Source: UBA5189 sp040389445
GTDB taxonomy: Bacteria; Chloroflexota; Limnocylindria; Limnocylindrales; CSP1-4
Length of the DNA stretch: 64,000 bases
Reading direction: 5' to 3'
NCBI GenBank assembly: GCA_040389445.1
Contig: JAZJZX010000010.1
Coordinates: 124,001-188,000, forward strand
Position numbers and translations under genes: made by a program. The stretch's first letter is position 1; every line of letters starts with the position of its first letter. The notes below the pieces were generated by a model. The model ran no database searches, was not told the DNA's origin, and saw only the letters and a program-made list of their open reading frames with translations. Shown here piece after piece: positions 35,893-44,585 of this stretch.

Positions 35893-38042
35893 CCTCGCCC
35901 GCCATGACGGCGACCGTCGACCAGCGTCCGTCGGCCGAGGCGCGCATCAAGGCCGCCACCTGGTTCGCGGACCAGGGGTTCGGGGTGTTCAGCGTCTGGA
36001 GCGCCAACGCCGACGGGAGCTGCCGGTGTCCCAAGGGCGCGGCCTGCGCCAGCGCTGGCAAGCACCCGATCGGCCGCCAGGGCTTCCTCGAGCACACCCG
36101 CGACCACGACCGCATCCGGACTCTGCTGTCGGCGGGCTCGGAGCCTAACTACGGGCTCGTGTGCCCTGACGGCGTGTTCGTCCTCGACGTCGACGGCGAC
36201 GGGGTCGCGCGGCTCGCCGAGCTCGAGGCGCGCCTTGGGCCGCTACCGCCCACGCTGCGGACGGACACCGCGCACGGCCAGCACGTGTTCCTCCGCTGGT
36301 CGGTGCAGCTGCCGCGACCCATCGGCCAACTGTTCGGCTACGTCACCCGCTGGGGCTCAGGTGCGGGTGCGGGCTACGTCATCGGCCCGCGGTCCGTCCA
36401 CGCCTCGGGTGCCGTTTATGCGCCGGCCGGGCCCTTCACCGAGATCGCCGAGCTGCCCGAGGCGTGGGCCCGCGCGGCAGTCGCGCCGGCTCCCGCCGAT
36501 AGGGACGCAATCGAGGTCTCGGGCGGGTACGCGCTGCCGCCGGCGGGCTCCCCCGAGGCCCGGTACGACCAGGTCCGAGACTACGTGGCGTCGCGCTACA
36601 TGCGGGGCCTTGCCAAGGAGGAGATCTGGGCGGGCGTCGTGGGCGTCCTGGCGCCGCGGTTCGTCGTGCCCCTGTCCGAGCCCGAGCTCCGGGAGCGCTT
36701 CGAGCGGGCCTGGAGGGGCACGCCAGAGCGGCTGGGCGACGCAACCGCGGATCCAGTGGCGGATGCCGAGATAATGGCCGCGGCCGCGGTGGAACCCGCC
36801 GAGCCCGCGGCCGCCACTGGCTGGCCCGAGCCGCCGGACGACGCGGCGTACCACGGCCCGCTCGGCGAGATCGTCCGCGCCGTCGCCCCGCACACTGAGG
36901 CCGACCCGGTCGGCGTCCTCGGGACCCTGCTCGCCATGGTGGGCGCCGCGATGGGCGGCCTCCGCTACATCTACCAGGGCAGCGCCCAGGCGCCCAACCT
37001 GTTCGTCGTCCTCGTCGGCGACAGCAGCACGGGGCGCAAGGGCACCGCGGGCTCGATCGCCCGCGAGGTGATGAACCGGGCGTACCCAGAGTGGAGCCAG
37101 CTCATCGTCGCCGGCCTCGGCTCGGGCGAGGGGCTCGTCGGGTACCTCAAGACGAACGAGAAGCAGGGTGAGCCGCGGGCGCTCGTCATGGAGAGCGAGT
37201 TCGGGCGGCTGCTCACGGTCATGGGCCGGGAGGGCTCGACGCTGTCGCCGATGGTCCGCGACGCCTGGGACGGGGTCCCGATCGGCCGGATCCTCGCGCG
37301 CGAGCAGTCGATCGTCCACAGCCATCACGTCGGCGTCATCGCCCACATCACCCCGGTCGAGCTCCGCCAGAAGCTCTCGGGCACCGACGCCGCGGACGGC
37401 TTCGGCAACCGCTTCATCTGGCTCGCGGTCCGGCGCACGCGCCTGGTGCCCTTCCCGGTGTCGCCCGTCGAGCACGTCGACCCCGCCCTCTTCGAGGCCG
37501 TCGGCGCGGCGATCGCCGAGGCCCAGGCGCCGGGCGAGGTGCCGTGGTCGCCCGAGGCGCGCGACGCCTGGGAGGACCTGTACCTCGAGCTCTCGATGCA
37601 CCGACCCTGGGGCCTGCTGGCCGCGATGACCGCGCGGACCGAGGCGCAGATCGTCCGCCTCGCGCTTGTCTATGCGCTGCTCGACCGGTCTCCCGTGATC
37701 GACGTCCCGCACCTCAGGGCGGCGCGGGCCCTCTGGGACTACGCGGTGCGGTCGGTCGCCTATGTCTTCGGCACCTCGACCGGCGACCGCCACGCCGACG
37801 CGCTCCGGGCGCAGCTCGCCGACGGGCCGCTCAAATGGGAGGACGCGAAGCGGGCGCTGGGCGTCCGGAGCGCGGCCGAGCTCGAGGCCGCGGTCGCCCT
37901 GCTCGAGTCGCTCGGCATCGCCGAGCGGGCGAAGACCCGGGTCGCAGGCTCGAAGCGGCCGGCGACCGTGCTCCGGCTGACCGGAACAACCACGACAACC
38001 ACGACAACCGCGCCGGCGCCCGCGCAGGCGAAGGGGGTCTAG
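35889..38042 (+). CDS. Primase-polymerase with DUF3987 helicase-like domain (element replication protein)
   Basis: About 717 residues; GTG 35889 in a GTGA overlap (ATG 35904 is the alternative). The N-terminal bifunctional primase/polymerase domain (about 10-190) shows CPKGAACASAGKHPIG and the acidic VFVLDVDGDGVARL. DUF3987, a P-loop ATPase, follows (about 300-650): VVLVGDSSTGRKGTA as Walker A, VMESEFGRLLTVM and HITPVELRQKL. This fusion replicates actinobacterial integrative elements and phage satellites by making primers and unwinding DNA. The C-terminal tail is threonine-rich (GTTTTTTTTAP), encoded by AACCACGAC repeats that look related to the 9-bp units just downstream. Confidence 0.9.
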   Translation: MTSPAMTATVDQRPSAEARIKAATWFADQGFGVFSVWSANADGSCRCPKGAACASAGKHPIGRQGFLEHTRDHDRIRTLLSAGSEPNYGLVCPDGVFVLDVDGDGVARLAELEARLGPLPPTLRTDTAHGQHVFLRWSVQLPRPIGQLFGYVTRWGSGAGAGYVIGPRSVHASGAVYAPAGPFTEIAELPEAWARAAVAPAPADRDAIEVSGGYALPPAGSPEARYDQVRDYVASRYMRGLAKEEIWAGVVGVLAPRFVVPLSEPELRERFERAWRGTPERLGDATADPVADAEIMAAAAVEPAEPAAATGWPEPPDDAAYHGPLGEIVRAVAPHTEADPVGVLGTLLAMVGAAMGGLRYIYQGSAQAPNLFVVLVGDSSTGRKGTAGSIAREVMNRAYPEWSQLIVAGLGSGEGLVGYLKTNEKQGEPRALVMESEFGRLLTVMGREGSTLSPMVRDAWDGVPIGRILAREQSIVHSHHVGVIAHITPVELRQKLSGTDAADGFGNRFIWLAVRRTRLVPFPVSPVEHVDPALFEAVGAAIAEAQAPGEVPWSPEARDAWEDLYLELSMHRPWGLLAAMTARTEAQIVRLALVYALLDRSPVIDVPHLRAARALWDYAVRSVAYVFGTSTGDRHADALRAQLADGPLKWEDAKRALGVRSAAELEAAVALLESLGIAERAKTRVAGSKRPATVLRLTGTTTTTTTTAPAPAQAKGV

Positions 38043-38059
38043 CGCTGCATGGAAGCTGT

Positions 38060-38145
38060 GCGGTTTACGTGGTTGTTGGCTTGGCGCAGCCGCGTAGGGG
38101 ACTGTGCGGGACCCCTGTGTGGTTCTCGCGGTTCTCGTGGTTGTT
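38060..38145 (-). repeat. Iteron-like 9-bp repeats between replication and recombinase genes
   Basis: Five 9-bp units of the form GYGGTTNTN: 38060-38068, 38069-38077, 38119-38127, 38128-38136 and 38137-38145. The last three are in perfect phase. The complementary unit AACCACGAC is repeated at 37988-38005 inside the replication gene. A replication origin or excisionase-binding site is a reasonable guess. Confidence 0.45.
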
Positions 38146-38155
38146 CGCGCATCTG

Positions 38156-38323
38156 ATGGCCGAGCAGCCCGCCCCACGCCGGACCGACCCGATCGCCGCC
38201 GCCCTCGCGTTCGCGATCCGCGAGGCCGTGCGCCTGGAAGCGGAGCGGAACGCCTTGGCTGTCGCGCCCGACAGAGCGAATGTGGTGCCCATGAACATGA
38301 AGCCCGAGGCCCGGGTGGCATGA
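38156..38323 (+). CDS. 55-residue protein coupled to serine recombinase A
   Basis: Begins MAEQPAPRRTDPIAAALAFA at ATG 38156 and ends over the recombinase start (ATGA at 38320-38323). One amphipathic helix (FAIREAVRLEAERNAL). No family. Coupling makes a real gene likely; a small recombination accessory or regulator is possible. Confidence 0.5.
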   Translation: MAEQPAPRRTDPIAAALAFAIREAVRLEAERNALAVAPDRANVVPMNMKPEARVA

Positions 38324-39900
38324 CCGCCCGCGCCCTGCCCCGCTCGCTCGAGGACCTCCGCGGCCGTCGCGCCGCGCGCTGGGTCCGTGAGAGTACGGCC
38401 GGGCAGGCGGACAACTTCGGGCCCGACGCCCAGGCCGAGCAGCAGAGCCGCGCGATCGATCGCTGGGGCCTCGTCGACACCGGCGCCGCGTGGCAGGTGG
38501 CCCACTCCGGTCGCACGATCGCCGCGACCGGCCAGTGGGCCGAGATGCTCGAGGGCGCCGGGCGGGACTGGGACGTCCTCGTCGTCGGCTACGTCAGCCG
38601 GTTCGCCCGGGACCTGCGGACCGCGGTCAACGCCCGCCACGACCTCCACGCCCGAGGTGCAGTGATCCTGTTCGCCGACGAGCGGGTGCTGTCCTCCGAC
38701 GAGGACGAGTGGGAGCGCTGGGCCCGCGAAGCCGTCGAGGCCGAGGCCTACAGCCGCAGGCTCGCCAAGCGGATCCGGGAGGGCTACGCCGCGAAGCGCC
38801 GGCGGCTGGGCGTCCCGGGCGGCAACAAGGCACCGTTCGGGACGGTCAGACAGGGGCGCACGATCGAGATCGACGAGACCTCCATTGCCGTCGTCCGTCG
38901 CGTCTACGAGCTCGCGTCGGCTGGCCGCACTGACCGCGAGGTCGGGGCCGCGACTGGCCTGGCGCTCAAGCACGTGGCCGAGATCCTGACCAACCCCTTC
39001 TACATCGGGCGCCTGTGGTCGGGGGAGGAGTCGGCCCTCGGGCCGCTCGTCGACCCCGGCACGTGGGAGCAGGTCCAAGCAATGCGGGCGCGGTACAGCC
39101 GCCGGCACCGGGGATCAGTGAACCGCCGCCAGTACGGCCTCGGCGGCCTCCTGGCCTGCGCGGCCTGCGGCCGTCACCTGACTGGCCATGTCGGGCGGTA
39201 CCGCCACCAGGACGCATGCGCGCCGTTCCGGGCTGCCGCCCCGAGGCGGCTCCAGCGTGACGGGGCGACGCTCGACCCGCGGGTGCGGGGCGAGTCGTAC
39301 AAGGTCGACGTCTACGAGGACGCGATCGGTCGAGCCTTCGAGCACGTGGCGGTGTCGTCCACGCTCAAGGCCAGCACCGTGTCCATCGCCCGGCGAACGG
39401 ATCCCGACGGGGGCGACGGGCTGGCCCGGGCGCGGATCAAGCGGGAGCGCGAGCAGGCGGCCCTGCGGTTCGCGAAGGACCGCGACCTCGGGAAGCTCGA
39501 GGCGACGATGGCTAGGCTCGACGCCGAAGCCAAGGCTGCCGTGGTCCGACCGTCCCGGATCCCGACGGCCGCCGAGGCACGCGCCTATCTGGAGTCGCTG
39601 CCGGAGCTGTGGGCGAAGACCTCGGACGCCGGGCGGCACGCGATCGCCGAGGCCGTGTTCGAGCGGATCGATGTCCTGGGGGCGACCGACTTCACGTTCA
39701 CGCTCACGGCCCACGCCAGAGCTCGGGGCTGGGACGCGGCGTTCGGCGCCGGCGTCGTCCGCGCGAAAGAAGGTCGATCTGGTCGGGGCGAGAGGGCTCG
39801 AGGCCGAGGTAACAAGCGAGTCAGCGGCGTATCGACGAGCGACTACCTGAATGTGGGATCGCAGGTGCTTTGGGAGCCGCAGGGGCAGGAGCGGCATTAG
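38320..39900 (+). CDS. Large serine recombinase A (integrase)
   Basis: 526 residues. The N-terminal resolvase domain has the nucleophile Ser25 in ARWVRESTAGQ and the conserved VVGYVSRFARDLR and ERWAREAVEAEAYSRRLAK segments. A recombinase domain and a zinc ribbon (LLACAACGRHLTGH, near 280) follow, then a coiled-coil stretch. The 18-bp attachment core lies inside the last part of the frame (39778-39795), so the final 35 or so residues are encoded by DNA beyond the junction and probably differ after excision. Clearly homologous to the recombinase at 53036. Strand exchange would join the cores at 1257 and 39778. Confidence 0.92.
   Translation: MTARALPRSLEDLRGRRAARWVRESTAGQADNFGPDAQAEQQSRAIDRWGLVDTGAAWQVAHSGRTIAATGQWAEMLEGAGRDWDVLVVGYVSRFARDLRTAVNARHDLHARGAVILFADERVLSSDEDEWERWAREAVEAEAYSRRLAKRIREGYAAKRRRLGVPGGNKAPFGTVRQGRTIEIDETSIAVVRRVYELASAGRTDREVGAATGLALKHVAEILTNPFYIGRLWSGEESALGPLVDPGTWEQVQAMRARYSRRHRGSVNRRQYGLGGLLACAACGRHLTGHVGRYRHQDACAPFRAAAPRRLQRDGATLDPRVRGESYKVDVYEDAIGRAFEHVAVSSTLKASTVSIARRTDPDGGDGLARARIKREREQAALRFAKDRDLGKLEATMARLDAEAKAAVVRPSRIPTAAEARAYLESLPELWAKTSDAGRHAIAEAVFERIDVLGATDFTFTLTAHARARGWDAAFGAGVVRAKEGRSGRGERARGRGNKRVSGVSTSDYLNVGSQVLWEPQGQERH
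39778..39795 (+). repeat. Internal attachment core between the two elements
   Basis: TCTGGTCGGGGCGAGAGG, identical to 1257-1274 and sharing 16 bases with the tRNA-Pro 3' end at 54495. It lies at the end of recombinase A, as the tRNA copy lies at the end of recombinase B. This is the expected junction of two elements inserted one after the other at the same tRNA. Confidence 0.6.
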
Positions 39901-39987
39901 GGCCAGGGGTCCTGAGCGCGAACATCCGAGCGGCGAAGGCGCCGATTATTGTGTGATGAACTTGGACGGCCGAATGGCACAATCCGG

Positions 39988-39996
39988 TGCTATGAT
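39988..39996 (+). promoter_or_regulatory. Extended -10 promoter at the left end of element B
   Basis: TGCTATGAT, an extended -10 (TG-N-TATGAT), in a locally AT-richer stretch with no convincing -35. It would start transcription near 40003 and read the three-gene set from 40109. Confidence 0.45.
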
Positions 39997-40108
39997 CGCC
40001 GCCGTGATGCTTGTTAAACCTCGCGCGACGGCTTGAGAGGACGATCGTACGGGATGCATTGCCCGCGCCCGCGCCGATGATCGTCGCGATGAACCCCTTC
40101 GTCGTCAT

Positions 40109-40513
40109 GTGGAGATGACTATTCCTGCACCACGTCTTACCCGCGCCGAAGCCCTCGCCCAGGCACGGAGGGACTTCAGCCAGTATGCGGAGCGGGTCGC
40201 GGTCAGCGGACTCGCTACGGCGGATTACGTCCTCGACCTTGGCCGATACTGGGATCGTCGTCTTGCAAGCCTCGGTAGATTGGGTGCGGACCTCCCGGTT
40301 GCGGCCGAGGTCTTGAATTCCCTTGCGATGATGGCCCGTGAGTTGCGAATAGAGGACCTCGATCCTGACGCCGCTCTACGCTGGCTCGATGCCTTCCCAG
40401 ACGGAGTGGCCGACCTCTTTCCTCCATCGGATGTGACATTCCGTCTGCTCGACGAGGAGGACGACGAGGCATCCGTGTCTGGTCGTCGGGCCGCAATCGC
40501 CTCAGCAGCCTAG
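40109..40513 (+). CDS. Unknown 134-residue protein before the SecB-like gene
   Basis: GTG 40109 or ATG 40115. Helical; no family recognised. The first part (LTRAEALAQARRDFSQYAER) looks like a coiled-coil or HTH-adjacent helix, and the C terminus is acidic (LLDEEDDEASVSG). It lies 21 bp before a SecB-like chaperone gene and leads a three-gene set that ends with a PD-(D/E)XK protein. Such chaperones often accompany antitoxins, so this could be the unstable partner; that is inference. Confidence 0.6.
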   Translation: MEMTIPAPRLTRAEALAQARRDFSQYAERVAVSGLATADYVLDLGRYWDRRLASLGRLGADLPVAAEVLNSLAMMARELRIEDLDPDAALRWLDAFPDGVADLFPPSDVTFRLLDEEDDEASVSGRRAAIASAA

Positions 40514-40534
40514 AAGCGCGGCTTCTGGTCCAAG

Positions 40535-40975
40535 ATGGCCGACTCCCCACGACGCCATCCAATCCAGTTGGTCGAGGTTCGCGTTGACGAGGCCCGTGCC
40601 ACACGACGAGCCCGCAAGTCAAACGAGACCGACATCAAGCCCAGCGCCTATCTCCCTCGAGCTCGTCTACTCGAGCGGGCGGAGGATGGTCATTCGTTCT
40701 CGATCGACCTGCGGGCGCGAGTACGGGTCCCGTTCGCGGAGGACGAAGTCTGGAGTGCGAGTGTGAGGTTGACCGCCGTCTTCGCGTCGACCCCCGAGTT
40801 GAATGAAGAGACGGCGCAGGCTTTCGTTCGGATGTCGGGCGTGTTCCTGGTGTGGCCGTATGCCCGAGCAACGCTCACTAGCCTTTCGCAAATGGCCGGG
40901 GTGCCCGCCCCGTATCTCCCGCTCTTGTCGCGGCCCGGTCGGCTCGTCGTCGAACCGGGTGCCGGAAAGACCTAG
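40535..40975 (+). CDS. SecB-like chaperone
   Basis: 146 residues. The C-terminal half resembles SecB: VFLVWPYARATLTSLSQMAG, then VPAPYLPLLSRP, equivalent to the W/YPYAR and PP-LLPxNF parts of SecB. The N-terminal strands (SFSIDLRARVRVPFAEDEVW) fit the SecB sheet. Solitary SecB-like proteins outside proteobacteria usually act as chaperones for toxin-antitoxin pairs (TAC systems) rather than for export. Here the neighbours are an unknown protein and a nuclease-like protein, not a known toxin pair. Assignment from motif only. Confidence 0.6.
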   Translation: MADSPRRHPIQLVEVRVDEARATRRARKSNETDIKPSAYLPRARLLERAEDGHSFSIDLRARVRVPFAEDEVWSASVRLTAVFASTPELNEETAQAFVRMSGVFLVWPYARATLTSLSQMAGVPAPYLPLLSRPGRLVVEPGAGKT

Positions 40976-40993
40976 GATCGCCGGCCTTACGAA

Positions 40994-41683
40994 GTGAATC
41001 ATCGGCCGGGGACACCAGATCCACGTCAAGAGGCGGCGTTCATCCAAGACGATGTCGTTGAGCTGGTTAACGACCTCGTGACGAACCGCGACTTGCGGCT
41101 ACTGAAGCTGGCAACCCGTGCATCGCTCATTCGGACGCAGCCCGACTCCGACGAGCTCTATAGCCTGATCGGACCAGCCCTCTTCTGGGACGACGATCTC
41201 GGCGGTGTGGCCAAGAGGATCGCTCAGCGCGCTCTGAACATCGGCACCGCGGCTCTTCGAGAGGACAGGGTCCGGCGTCGCGGGGCTTTCTTGGAGCGCC
41301 TCGTCTACGAGCTGGTGAGTGATCGAATCGCAGGTGCGACCTTCCGGGAACATGAAGTACAACTCACGCACAGTCCTCGATCGCGACGAAGCTGGACGAG
41401 ACCGAAAGAGGCCGTCGCAAGCGGGCCCGCATTCGAAATCTATGAGTGCAAGTCCGACGGTTTGCCGGACGTCGGCGACATTGACGAGCTGAGCGACGTG
41501 AGAACGACGGCCATTGCGGAATCGGTCGACTGCAGACCAACGATAGTCGTCTTTGGCAGCGAAATGGACCTCCGGCTCAAGGCTAGAGCGTGGAGAATGA
41601 CCGAGACAATCTTTGGTGTGACGACCGATCGGATCTTCGCTCTGCGGGGGTCAGCGCCCGACCGCCCGATCGTGCCTGCTTGA
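40994..41683 (+). CDS. Putative PD-(D/E)XK restriction-like nuclease
   Basis: 229 residues, GTG start 19 bp after the SecB-like gene. A helical N-terminal domain (1-100) precedes a restriction-endonuclease-like core: the acid helix RRGAFLERLVYELV (Glu near 102), then FEIYECKSDG (ExK near 149-151) and TIVVFGSEM. The arrangement of Glu helix, ExK strand and following strand is that of PD-(D/E)XK enzymes, although the Asp strand before ExK is not clear. It may be the toxic or cutting component of the trio. No methylase adjoins it. Confidence 0.6.
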   Translation: MNHRPGTPDPRQEAAFIQDDVVELVNDLVTNRDLRLLKLATRASLIRTQPDSDELYSLIGPALFWDDDLGGVAKRIAQRALNIGTAALREDRVRRRGAFLERLVYELVSDRIAGATFREHEVQLTHSPRSRRSWTRPKEAVASGPAFEIYECKSDGLPDVGDIDELSDVRTTAIAESVDCRPTIVVFGSEMDLRLKARAWRMTETIFGVTTDRIFALRGSAPDRPIVPA

Positions 41684-41763
41684 CGACAGGCGGCTGATCC
41701 CGAAGAAATATCAACCCGTCGAACATCTGTTCCCTTCGCGTCAGAGCTGCGATACTGCGCTCC

Positions 41764-42783
41764 ATGGCCCGAGCTAAGCGCCACCACTACGTGCCGCAGT
41801 TCCATCAGCGCTTCTTCGGCGTGGGAATAGAAGTCGAGCGGATCTGGGTCTACGACAAGACGACAGACGAGATCAACCTCCGAGCAATCAAGAACACGGC
41901 GGTGATCGGCAACTACTACACTTTGCCGCAGTCTGACGGGCCCGACGATACGCTCGAACGAGCCTTCGCCAAAATCGAGGGCGATGCGGCGCCCGTCATC
42001 GACGCGCTCTGCGCTGCCGACGGCCCCAACTTCGTCGTCGATGTTGCTTCGAGATACGTTCTGGCACGGTACCTCGGCCTACTGCACGGCCGCGTGCCAG
42101 CGACACGGCTGGCATCGCAGCAGATCGCCGAGCACCTTGCGTCGATCACGATGGACACCCGGTTGGCCAACCGCGAGGGCTTCCTGAAGGAGGCTCGGGA
42201 GATTGGGTGGACCGGCACCGATGAGGAGCTCGACGCACGGCGGATCCAAATGCTCGAGAGGATGCGCTCGGGGGAGCTCGTCATCAAGGCGCCCGAGCAA
42301 GTCAGCCTGAACATGGTGGCGCTCGGGCTAGAAGCCGTGGCGCCCCTGATCGCAGCGATGGGATGGTGGCTACTCAAGCGCTCCACGTTCCCGCACTACA
42401 TCGTGGGCGATGACCCGGTCACAGTCTGGCCGAGTAACACCCACTCAAAGCACCTCGGCGTCGGGTTCGGTACCCCCGACGCAGAGATCTCGGTGCCGTT
42501 GGACCCCGAGACGTTGCTCGTGATGGGCCACAATGTGCCGGACGGATATCTGTTCCGCGAAGAGGAGCTGCCCAGCGTGCCCTGGTGGTACCCCCCATGG
42601 CCGTACCACTACCGAACGTGGGCACGAGCCCACCGATTCGTCTTCGGGGCAAGCCGCGCGGACCTGCAGGCGATCCAGTTCATGATGACTCCCAAGGAGC
42701 GCGGCCTATCGGCAGGTCTCCAGGTTGTCGGCGGGCCCGAGGAGTGGCGCGGGTATGCCCCAAAGTCGGGCGAGGCCGCCTGA
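41764..42783 (+). CDS. DUF4238 protein
   Basis: 339 residues beginning MARAKRHHYVPQFHQRFF, the diagnostic HHYVPQF opening of DUF4238, followed by VYDKTTDEINLRAIKNTAV and GNYYTLP. Later YIVGDDPVTVWPSN also fits the family. DUF4238 proteins are widespread on mobile DNA and in defence islands; their activity is not established (nuclease suspected). The gene stands alone, with 80-150 bp on either side, and is somewhat less GC-rich than its surroundings. Confidence 0.85.
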   Translation: MARAKRHHYVPQFHQRFFGVGIEVERIWVYDKTTDEINLRAIKNTAVIGNYYTLPQSDGPDDTLERAFAKIEGDAAPVIDALCAADGPNFVVDVASRYVLARYLGLLHGRVPATRLASQQIAEHLASITMDTRLANREGFLKEAREIGWTGTDEELDARRIQMLERMRSGELVIKAPEQVSLNMVALGLEAVAPLIAAMGWWLLKRSTFPHYIVGDDPVTVWPSNTHSKHLGVGFGTPDAEISVPLDPETLLVMGHNVPDGYLFREEELPSVPWWYPPWPYHYRTWARAHRFVFGASRADLQAIQFMMTPKERGLSAGLQVVGGPEEWRGYAPKSGEAA

Positions 42784-42935
42784 GCCTCTGACAGCGCAAG
42801 CGCCATCTCAGTTCGGAAAGGTAGGTCTCATGGGCCCCCCTTTTCGCGCCGAAGTTAGAGCCGCGGTTCTGGGGTCCCAAAAAGAGGTCTTTTCGGGCGA
42901 GGTGGCAATCGCAAAGCCGGGTATTCTCGCGTTGC

Positions 42936-44585
42936 ATGGAGATTGACGTCCTCTACTACGGCAACAACCTGGAGATCCTGCGGAAGTACATCCCCGACGC
43001 GTCGGTCGACCTCGTGTACCTCGATCCGCCGTTCAACTCAAACCGGGCGTACAACGTCATCTTCAAGGACGAGTCGGGCCGCAAGAGCGACGCCCAGATC
43101 CTCGCCTTCGAGGACACCTGGCACTGGGGACCCGATGCCGAAGCCCAGTACGCCTACCTGACCAACACAGCCCGAAATGGGGGCCGTGTCCCCTCGACCG
43201 TGAGCACGATCGTCGCCGCCCTCCGCTCGGGCATCGGCGAGAACCAGATGATGGCTTACCTCGTCGAGATGGCGGTCCGCCTCGTCGAGCTGCACCGGGT
43301 CCTCAAGCCGACCGGCTCGCTGTACCTCCACTGCGACCCGACGGCGAGCCACTACTTGAGGGTCGTTCTGGACGGCATCTTCGGGCCAGAGAATTTCCTC
43401 GCCGAGATCGTCTGGAAGCGAACCACAACACATAGTGACGCGAAGCGTTGGAGCCCGGACTTCGACACGATCCTGTGCTACTCGAAGTCCAGCGCGTTCA
43501 TGTTCAATCCGACGTATCTGACGGACAGCGACGAATACCAAGCATCGGAATACCGCTTCCGGGACCCTGATGGGCGGGCCTTCGCACTCGGTGACATCGC
43601 GAGCCCCAATCCGCGGCCAAACTTGATGTACGAGTGGAGAGGGCACTTGCCGCCGCCGAAGGGCTGGCGCTTCTCTCTCGAAACGATGGAGCGTCTCGAC
43701 GCGGAGGGCCGCATCTTCGACCGGGGACCGGGCAAGCGGCCGCGGGTCAAGCGATACCTCGATGAGATGAAGGGGACTCGCGCTGGGTCAGTCTGGACGG
43801 ATCTTCCCAACGTGCACCCGTGGTCGAATGAACGTCTTGGCTACCCGACCCAGAAGCCGCTCGCCCTCCTCGAGCGGATCATCTCGGCCTCATCGAACCC
43901 GGGCGACATCGTCCTGGATCCGTTCTGCGGTTGCGGGACGGCGCTCGTCGCGGCGAAGAAGCTCGGGCGGCGCTGGATCGGGATCGACATCACGTACCTG
44001 TCGATCGCGGTCATGAAGGCCCGGCTCAAGGACAGCTTCGGGCTGCCGGACGTCGAGGTCATCGGGCAGCCCACCGAGGTCGACGGGGCGCGCCAGCTCC
44101 TGAAGGGCGCCGGTCTTGAGGGCCAGTACCAGTTCCAGTGGTGGGCGCTCGATCTCATCGGGGCGCAGCCCCAGGGCGGGACCCAGAAGAAGGGCGCCGA
44201 CAAGGGCATCGACGGCGTGATCAGCTTCTCGACCGGACCGCGCGGTGAGGTCGGTCGGGCGCTCGTGAGTGTCAAGAGCGGTGGCGTGAACTCGAGCATG
44301 ATCCGAGACCTCAAGGGTGTCCTTGAGCGCGAGCAAGCCCAGATCGGCCTGTTCGTGACCCTCGAAGAGCCATCCGCCCCGATGCGCCTGGAGGCCTCGA
44401 CCGCCGGTGTCTACCACTCGGAGCTGTCGGGTCGCGACTACCCGCGGATCCAGATTCTGACCATCGCCGAACTGCTCGAAGAGCATCGCCGGCCGGACCT
44501 CCCGCTCCTGGTCTTGCCGACCTACCAGCGCGCCGAGCGTGTCGAGAAGAAGGCGGCCGAGCAGGCGGAACTGTTCGGGGATTGA
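42936..44585 (+). CDS. DNA adenine methyltransferase fused to an Mrr-like endonuclease domain
   Basis: 549 residues. Beta-class amino-methyltransferase order: motif IV VYLDPPFNSNRAYN near 27-40, a target-recognition region, then the AdoMet-binding VLDPFCGCGTALVAAKKLGR near 326-345. C-terminal part (about 385-505): GADKGIDGVISF and ALVSVKSGG, a PD-(D/E)XK core of Mrr type, followed by RDLKGVLEREQAQIGLFVTL. Methylation and cleavage in one chain is the layout of type IIG-like restriction enzymes. No separate specificity or restriction gene adjoins it. The sequence recognised cannot be predicted. Confidence 0.88.
   Translation: MEIDVLYYGNNLEILRKYIPDASVDLVYLDPPFNSNRAYNVIFKDESGRKSDAQILAFEDTWHWGPDAEAQYAYLTNTARNGGRVPSTVSTIVAALRSGIGENQMMAYLVEMAVRLVELHRVLKPTGSLYLHCDPTASHYLRVVLDGIFGPENFLAEIVWKRTTTHSDAKRWSPDFDTILCYSKSSAFMFNPTYLTDSDEYQASEYRFRDPDGRAFALGDIASPNPRPNLMYEWRGHLPPPKGWRFSLETMERLDAEGRIFDRGPGKRPRVKRYLDEMKGTRAGSVWTDLPNVHPWSNERLGYPTQKPLALLERIISASSNPGDIVLDPFCGCGTALVAAKKLGRRWIGIDITYLSIAVMKARLKDSFGLPDVEVIGQPTEVDGARQLLKGAGLEGQYQFQWWALDLIGAQPQGGTQKKGADKGIDGVISFSTGPRGEVGRALVSVKSGGVNSSMIRDLKGVLEREQAQIGLFVTLEEPSAPMRLEASTAGVYHSELSGRDYPRIQILTIAELLEEHRRPDLPLLVLPTYQRAERVEKKAAEQAELFGD

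Larger units (their letters stand above)
1257..39795. mobile_element. Putative integrative element A, inserted at the tRNA-Pro 3' end
   Basis: Bounded by two copies of the 18-bp core. At its right end it carries an excisionase-like gene (35698), a primase-polymerase/DUF3987 replication gene (35889) and a large serine recombinase (38320) ending at the right core. Cargo is a defence-like island (11-34 kb) plus phage-lysis-like and metabolic genes. No conjugation gene (FtsK/TraB type, relaxase) was seen, so it would be mobilisable or satellite-like. The left boundary rests on the repeat alone. The metabolic operon at 6.4-10.4 kb looks chromosomal in content and weakens the case that everything from 1257 moved together. 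Confidence 0.5.

Noticed and set aside
36357..38516. 719-residue minus-strand frame
   Set aside because: Antisense to the primase-polymerase gene, which has clear motifs.
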